Origin: Niveispirillum sp943371025
GTDB taxonomy: Bacteria > Pseudomonadota > Alphaproteobacteria > Azospirillales > Azospirillaceae
Assembly: GCA_943371025.1 (NCBI GenBank)
Contig: CALRTC020000012.1
Span: forward strand, 93,481 to 157,480
DNA: 64,000 nucleotides
Direction: 5' to 3'
Made by a program: the position numbers and the translations under genes. Every line of letters begins with the position of its first letter. The stretch's first letter is position 1. This document shows, piece after piece, positions 60,135 through 64,000 of this stretch. The notes beneath the pieces were generated by a model. It was not told where the DNA came from, made no database searches, and saw only the letters and a list, made by a program, of their open reading frames with translations.

Positions 60135-62126
60135 ATGATCCCCGAGATCGGACATTACGCCCTGGTGCTGGCCCTGCTGTTGGCCGTGCTGCAATCGTTG
60201 CTGCCGCTGGCCGGGGCCGTGCGGCGGGATGCCGCCTGGATGGAGGCGGGGCGCATGGCGGCCTTTGCCCAGATCGGGGCCATCAGCATCGCCTTTGCCG
60301 CCCTGATGTATGCCCATGTCGTGTCCGACTTCACGGTGCTGAATGTCGTGAACAACAGCCACAGCCAGAAGCCCATGCTGTACAAGGTGGCGGGCGTCTG
60401 GGGCAATCATGAAGGGTCCATGGTGCTGTGGGTGTTCATGCTGGGCCTGTTCGGTGCCGCCGTGGCCGGTTTCGGCCGCAACATCCCGCCCACGCTGAAG
60501 GCGCGCGTGCTGGGCGTGCAGGGGTTGATCGGGGTCGGGTTCCTGCTGTTCATCCTGCTGACCAGCAATCCCTTCATCCGCGTGCCCATGCCGCCGGTCG
60601 ACGGCAATGATCTGAACCCGCTGTTGCAGGACCCGGGTCTGGCTTTCCATCCGCCCTTCCTCTATCTGGGCTATGTCGGTTTCTCCGTCGCCTTCAGCTT
60701 CGCCGTCGCCGCCCTGATCGAAGGAAGGGTCGATCCGGCCTGGGGCCGCTGGGTGCGGCCCTGGACCCTGGCCGCCTGGTCGTCGCTGACGCTGGGCATC
60801 GCCATGGGGTCCTGGTGGGCCTATTACGAGCTGGGCTGGGGCGGCTGGTGGTTCTGGGACCCGGTGGAAAACGCCTCCCTGATGCCCTGGCTGGCCGGCA
60901 CGGCCCTGCTGCATTCCGCCATCGTCGTGGAAAAGCGCGACGCGCTGAAGACCTGGACCATCCTGCTGGCCGTGCTGACCTTCTCCCTGTCGCTGCTGGG
61001 CACCTTCCTGGTGCGGTCGGGTGTCTTGACCTCGGTCCATGCCTTTGCCGTCGATCCGGCGCGCGGCGTGGCCGTGCTGGCCCTGCTGGGGCTGGCCACA
61101 GGCGGGGCGCTGCTGCTGTTCGCGCTGCGGGCGCATGTGCTGAAGGTGGGCGGCCTGTTCGCCCCGGTCAGCCGCGAGGGTGCCTTGGTCCTGAACAATC
61201 TGCTGCTGTCGGTGGCGGCGGCTGTCGTGCTGATCGGCACGCTGATGCCGCTGCTGCTGGACGCGTTTGGACACAAGATTTCGGTCGGCGCCCCCTATTT
61301 CAACTTCATCACGCCTTTCCTGGCCATTCCGCTGGTCCTGGTCATGGCGGTCGGTCCCTTCCTGCCCTGGAAGCGGGCGGATCTGCCGGGCATTCTGGGC
61401 CGGCTGTGGGGGGCGGCTTTGCTGACGGCGGTGGCCGTGCTGGTCGCCCTGTGGCTGGCGGGGCTGAAGCCCGTCATGGCCCTGGTCGGCATCGCCATGG
61501 CCGCCTGGGCCGGGTTCGGCGCCCTGTGGGAAGTGGCCGACCGGGTGAAGCTGTTCCGCATTCCGCTGGCCGACAGCCTGTCACGCGCCAGGGGCCTGCC
61601 GCTGGGTGCCTGGGGCACGTCGGTGGCCCATGCCGGCCTGGGCATCGCCATCGCCGGCATGGTCGGCACCAGCTTCTGGCTGGCCGAAGATGTGCGCGTC
61701 ATGGGCCTGGGCGACAAGGCCACCATCGCCGGCTACACCCTGACGCTGGACAAGGTGGAAAAGCTGCGGGTCGAGAATTACGAGACGGAGATGGGCACTT
61801 TCACCGTGCGCGGCGACAAGGGCGACCTGATCGCCACGCTGCATCCGGAACGGCGCTGGTATCCTGTAGCCCGCATGCAGACGACGGAAGCCGCCATCCA
61901 CACCACCTTCTATTCCGATCTCTACGCCGTGCTGGGTGAACCCAATCCTGACGGCCGGACCTGGGTCGTGCGGCTTTACCACCATCCGCTGGTGCCGTGG
62001 ATCTGGATCGGGTCCCTGACCATGGTGCTGGGCGGTCTGCTCAGCCTGTCCGACCGCCGGTTGCGGGTGGGGGTGCCCGCCCGCAAGGCCGCATCCCTTC
62101 CCCCCAATCTGCAAGCCGCCGAGTAA
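60135..62126 (+). CDS. ccmF: Haem lyase subunit CcmF
   Basis: CcmF with CcmH and CcmI ligates haem to apocytochrome c. The 663-residue membrane protein has about fifteen transmembrane segments, the WWD motif GWGGWWFWDPVENASLMPWL near residue 235, and conserved histidines such as in NNSHSQKPMLYKVAGVWGNH. The C-terminal periplasmic domain includes HPERRWYPVARMQTTEAAIH. It follows the ParE-like gene by 13 bases. Confidence 0.98.
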   Translation: MIPEIGHYALVLALLLAVLQSLLPLAGAVRRDAAWMEAGRMAAFAQIGAISIAFAALMYAHVVSDFTVLNVVNNSHSQKPMLYKVAGVWGNHEGSMVLWVFMLGLFGAAVAGFGRNIPPTLKARVLGVQGLIGVGFLLFILLTSNPFIRVPMPPVDGNDLNPLLQDPGLAFHPPFLYLGYVGFSVAFSFAVAALIEGRVDPAWGRWVRPWTLAAWSSLTLGIAMGSWWAYYELGWGGWWFWDPVENASLMPWLAGTALLHSAIVVEKRDALKTWTILLAVLTFSLSLLGTFLVRSGVLTSVHAFAVDPARGVAVLALLGLATGGALLLFALRAHVLKVGGLFAPVSREGALVLNNLLLSVAAAVVLIGTLMPLLLDAFGHKISVGAPYFNFITPFLAIPLVLVMAVGPFLPWKRADLPGILGRLWGAALLTAVAVLVALWLAGLKPVMALVGIAMAAWAGFGALWEVADRVKLFRIPLADSLSRARGLPLGAWGTSVAHAGLGIAIAGMVGTSFWLAEDVRVMGLGDKATIAGYTLTLDKVEKLRVENYETEMGTFTVRGDKGDLIATLHPERRWYPVARMQTTEAAIHTTFYSDLYAVLGEPNPDGRTWVVRLYHHPLVPWIWIGSLTMVLGGLLSLSDRRLRVGVPARKAASLPPNLQAAE

Positions 62127-62132
62127 GCGTCC

Positions 62133-62678
62133 ATGAGCACCGCCACCCGTCACCGCCTGTTGCTGCTGCTGCCGCTGCTCGTCTTCCTGATCCTGGGCGG
62201 CTATTTCGCGCTGGGCCTGACCAAAGACCCGTCCAAGCTGCCCTCCATGCTGATCGACAAGCCCATACCGACCTTCAGCCTGCCGGGACTGGCGGACGGC
62301 GATCCGGGCCTGGCCAGCGCGGAGCTGACCGGTAAGGTGCGGCTGGTCAATGTCTTTGCCAGCTGGTGCGCGCCCTGCCGCGTCGAACACCCGCTGCTGA
62401 TGCGGCTGGCGAAGGAGGAGGGGATCATCCTCCACGGCATCAATTACAAGGACAAGCCCGACGCGGCGAAGGCCTTCCTGGATCAGATGGGCAATCCCTT
62501 CACCTCCATCGGGTCCGACCGTGACGGACGCGTGGGCATCGATTTCGGCGTCTATGGCGTCCCGGAAACCTATGTCATCGACAAGGCCGGCCGCGTCCGC
62601 TACCGCCATGTCGGCCCGCTGATGCCGTTTGACCTGGACGAGAAGATATTGCCGATGATCCGGGAGCTGTCGAAATGA
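62133..62678 (+). CDS. ccmG: Thiol:disulfide interchange protein CcmG (DsbE)
   Basis: CcmG reduces the apocytochrome CxxCH cysteines in the periplasm. The 181-residue protein has an N-terminal membrane anchor (LLLLLPLLVFLILGGYFALG) and a thioredoxin fold with the active site FASWCAPCRVEHP near residue 80. Other blocks are GINYKDKPDAAKAFL and YGVPETYVID. It overlaps ccmH by four bases. Confidence 0.96.
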   Translation: MSTATRHRLLLLLPLLVFLILGGYFALGLTKDPSKLPSMLIDKPIPTFSLPGLADGDPGLASAELTGKVRLVNVFASWCAPCRVEHPLLMRLAKEEGIILHGINYKDKPDAAKAFLDQMGNPFTSIGSDRDGRVGIDFGVYGVPETYVIDKAGRVRYRHVGPLMPFDLDEKILPMIRELSK

Positions 62679-63190
62679 GGGAAGTTGTGCGTTCCCTCAG
62701 GCGCCGGGCGGGCGTCCTCGCCACCCTGGCCCTGACCGCCGCCCTGTCCCTGCCGGCCTTTGCCGTGCTGCCGAACGAGAAGCTGTCGGACCCCGTGCTG
62801 GAAGGTCGGGCGCGGGAGATTTCCAAGGAACTGCGCTGTCTGGTCTGTCAGAACCAGTCCATTGATGACAGCAATGCCGATCTGGCCCGCGATCTGCGCG
62901 TGCTGGTGCGCGAACGGCTGGTGGCGGGCGACAGCAATGAACAGGTCATTGCCTATATCCACGACCGTTACGGTGATTTCGTGCTGCTGCGGCCGCCGGT
63001 GACGGGCTATACGGCCCTGCTCTGGGGCGGACCATTCGCGCTGCTGGCCCTGGCCGGGGTGGGCACGGCCCTTTATCTGCGCCAGCGCCGGCGTGAGGTG
63101 GAAACGCTGCCCGCCGCATCCCTGTCGGACGCGGAAGAGGCGAAGTTGCAGGCCCTGCTGGCCGGGGACAAGCCGGAGGATGGGCGATGA
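62675..63190 (+). CDS. ccmH: Cytochrome c-type biogenesis protein CcmH
   Basis: CcmH holds apocytochrome c thiols for haem attachment. The 171-residue protein has a signal-like N-terminus, the CxxC motif ELRCLVCQNQSIDDSNADLA near residue 50, and a C-terminal transmembrane helix (LLWGGPFALLALAGVGTALYL). Its first codons contain ccctcaggcgccgggcg, identical over 17 bases to the family A repeat at 19339-19355. Confidence 0.96.
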   Translation: MREVVRSLRRRAGVLATLALTAALSLPAFAVLPNEKLSDPVLEGRAREISKELRCLVCQNQSIDDSNADLARDLRVLVRERLVAGDSNEQVIAYIHDRYGDFVLLRPPVTGYTALLWGGPFALLALAGVGTALYLRQRRREVETLPAASLSDAEEAKLQALLAGDKPEDGR

Positions 63191-64000
63191 TCGTGTTTTG
63201 GCTGGTTGCAGCCCTGCTGACGGCGCTGGCCATCCTGCCGCTGCTGCGCGCGCTGCTGCGCCCGGCCCCGCCGCCGGAAGGGGCGGCCGGCTTCGCCCGC
63301 GGCGTCTATGCCGCCCAGGTGGCCGAAATCGACCGCGACAAGGCGCGCGGCATCCTGACCGGGGATCAGGCCCGCGCCGCCCGTGCCGAGGTGGGCCGTC
63401 GCCTGCTGAACGCAGCGGCGGAGGCAGAGAAGGCGGCCGCCGGCACGGCCCCGGCCAAGGCTGCGACGCGCACAGCGCTGGCCGTGACCCTGCTGCTGCC
63501 GCTGGCGGCCATGGCCATCTATCTGCCGCTGGGCCAACCCACCCTGCGCTCCCAGCCCTTTGCCGAACGGCAGCCGGAAGAAAGCGTACCGCCCGAAGTA
63601 CTGGCCGCCGTCGCCAAGCTGGAGAAGGCCCTGACCCAGAACCCGGACGATCTGGGCGGCTGGGGCCTGCTGGCGCAAAGCTATTCGGCCATGGGTCGCA
63701 TCGATGATGCGGCCATGGCCTGGCGGCAGGTGCTGCGCCTGTCGCCCGACGATGCCAGCGTCAAGGCCGCCTTGGCCGAGGCCCTGACCATGGCCGCCGA
63801 CGGTGTGGTGGGGGAGGAGGCGGTGCGCCTGTTCACCGATGCCGTGGCCGCCGACCCGATGGATGCCCGCGCCCGCTATTATCTGGGCGTGGCACGCCAG
63901 CAGGCCGGCGATATCCGCGGCGCCATCGACCGCTGGGCAGCATTGGTCGGCGACAGCCCGGCCGACGCGCCCTGGCTGCCCACCGTGCGCAGCAGCATCG
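63187..64000 (+). CDS. ccmI: Cytochrome c biogenesis protein CcmI, 3' truncated by window edge
   Basis: The frame opens at the ATG overlapping the ccmH stop (ATGA) and remains open to the end of the window, so at least 271 residues are encoded. The N-terminus is a membrane helix (MIVFWLVAALLTALAILPLL), then RGVYAAQVAEIDRDKARGIL as in CcmI, a second membrane helix (AVTLLLPLAAMAIYLPLG), and periplasmic TPR repeats (LGGWGLLAQSYSAMGRIDDA, ARYYLGVARQQAGDIRGAID). CcmI chaperones apocytochrome c to CcmF/H. Confidence 0.94.
   Translation, partial: MIVFWLVAALLTALAILPLLRALLRPAPPPEGAAGFARGVYAAQVAEIDRDKARGILTGDQARAARAEVGRRLLNAAAEAEKAAAGTAPAKAATRTALAVTLLLPLAAMAIYLPLGQPTLRSQPFAERQPEESVPPEVLAAVAKLEKALTQNPDDLGGWGLLAQSYSAMGRIDDAAMAWRQVLRLSPDDASVKAALAEALTMAADGVVGEEAVRLFTDAVAADPMDARARYYLGVARQQAGDIRGAIDRWAALVGDSPADAPWLPTVRSSI

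Overview
The window is 64 kb of GC-rich (mid-60s percent by eye) bacterial chromosome, densely coded on both strands, with no tRNA, rRNA, CRISPR array, phage or complete insertion sequence that I could recognise. Gene content points to an alphaproteobacterium of the Azospirillum type (Rhodospirillales; Niveispirillum or Nitrospirillum are possible, but the genus is a guess). The clues are a histidine operon hisB-hisH-acetyltransferase-hisA-hisF-hisE-HIT protein like the one described for Azospirillum, a short alphaproteobacterial HprK with RapZ, EIIA-Man, HPr and EI, the aerobic cobaltochelatase genes cobS/cobT, a phasin-like gene, bactofilin, and an adjacent argD-argF-hslO set.

Layout. 1-2.9 kb: 3' part of trpF, a small acidic protein, a thioesterase and an Fe-S RNA methyltransferase. 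2.9-5.8 kb: phenylalanine/tyrosine catabolism (phhA, an Lrp-type regulator, hppD). 5.8-9.5 kb: repeats, then an iron/haem uptake pair (TonB receptor plus a DUF6607-like secreted protein) behind a Fur-like site. 9.5-11.3 kb: divergent LysR regulator and SDR oxidoreductase. 11.5-14.7 kb: hslVU and a lipoprotein that looks like an HtrA protease without its catalytic residues. 14.8-19.3 kb: histidine operon. 19.4-23.4 kb: complete regulatory PTS cluster hprK-rapZ-EIIA-HPr-EI, with a PIN-type toxin-antitoxin pair next to it. 24.3-26.4 kb: TSUP exporter, ThiF/MoeB-like E1 enzyme and DsrE protein, perhaps a sulfur-handling set. 26.4-31.1 kb: cobT, two tandem paralogous small secreted proteins, cobS and a J-domain protein. 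31-36.7 kb: DMT exporter, bolA, phasin-like gene behind PhaR-type sites, glnD, bactofilin. 37-40 kb: argD, argF, hslO. 40-45 kb: NAT, an AT-rich spacer, dnaK, dnaJ. 45-48 kb: murJ, trpS. 48-50.3 kb: universal stress protein, TIGR02186-type membrane protein, second TSUP exporter. 50.4-54.8 kb: a 51-residue protein, a lipoprotein, pyroglutamyl peptidase and two overlapping genes of unknown function. 55-58 kb: a phytochrome-derived GGDEF-EAL protein that appears to have lost its chromophore site and its cyclase motif. 58-64 kb: cytochrome c maturation genes ccmC-D-E-F-G-H-I, interrupted between ccmE and ccmF by a ParE-like toxin gene with an upstream partner.

Three families of short dispersed palindromic repeats lie between genes. 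The least explained items are the ParE-like pair inside the ccm operon, the blind phytochrome-like phosphodiesterase, the pseudo-HtrA lipoprotein, the twin secreted proteins between cobS and cobT with a matched pair of inverted repeats upstream, and the 52.3-54.8 kb coiled-coil/proline-rich pair.
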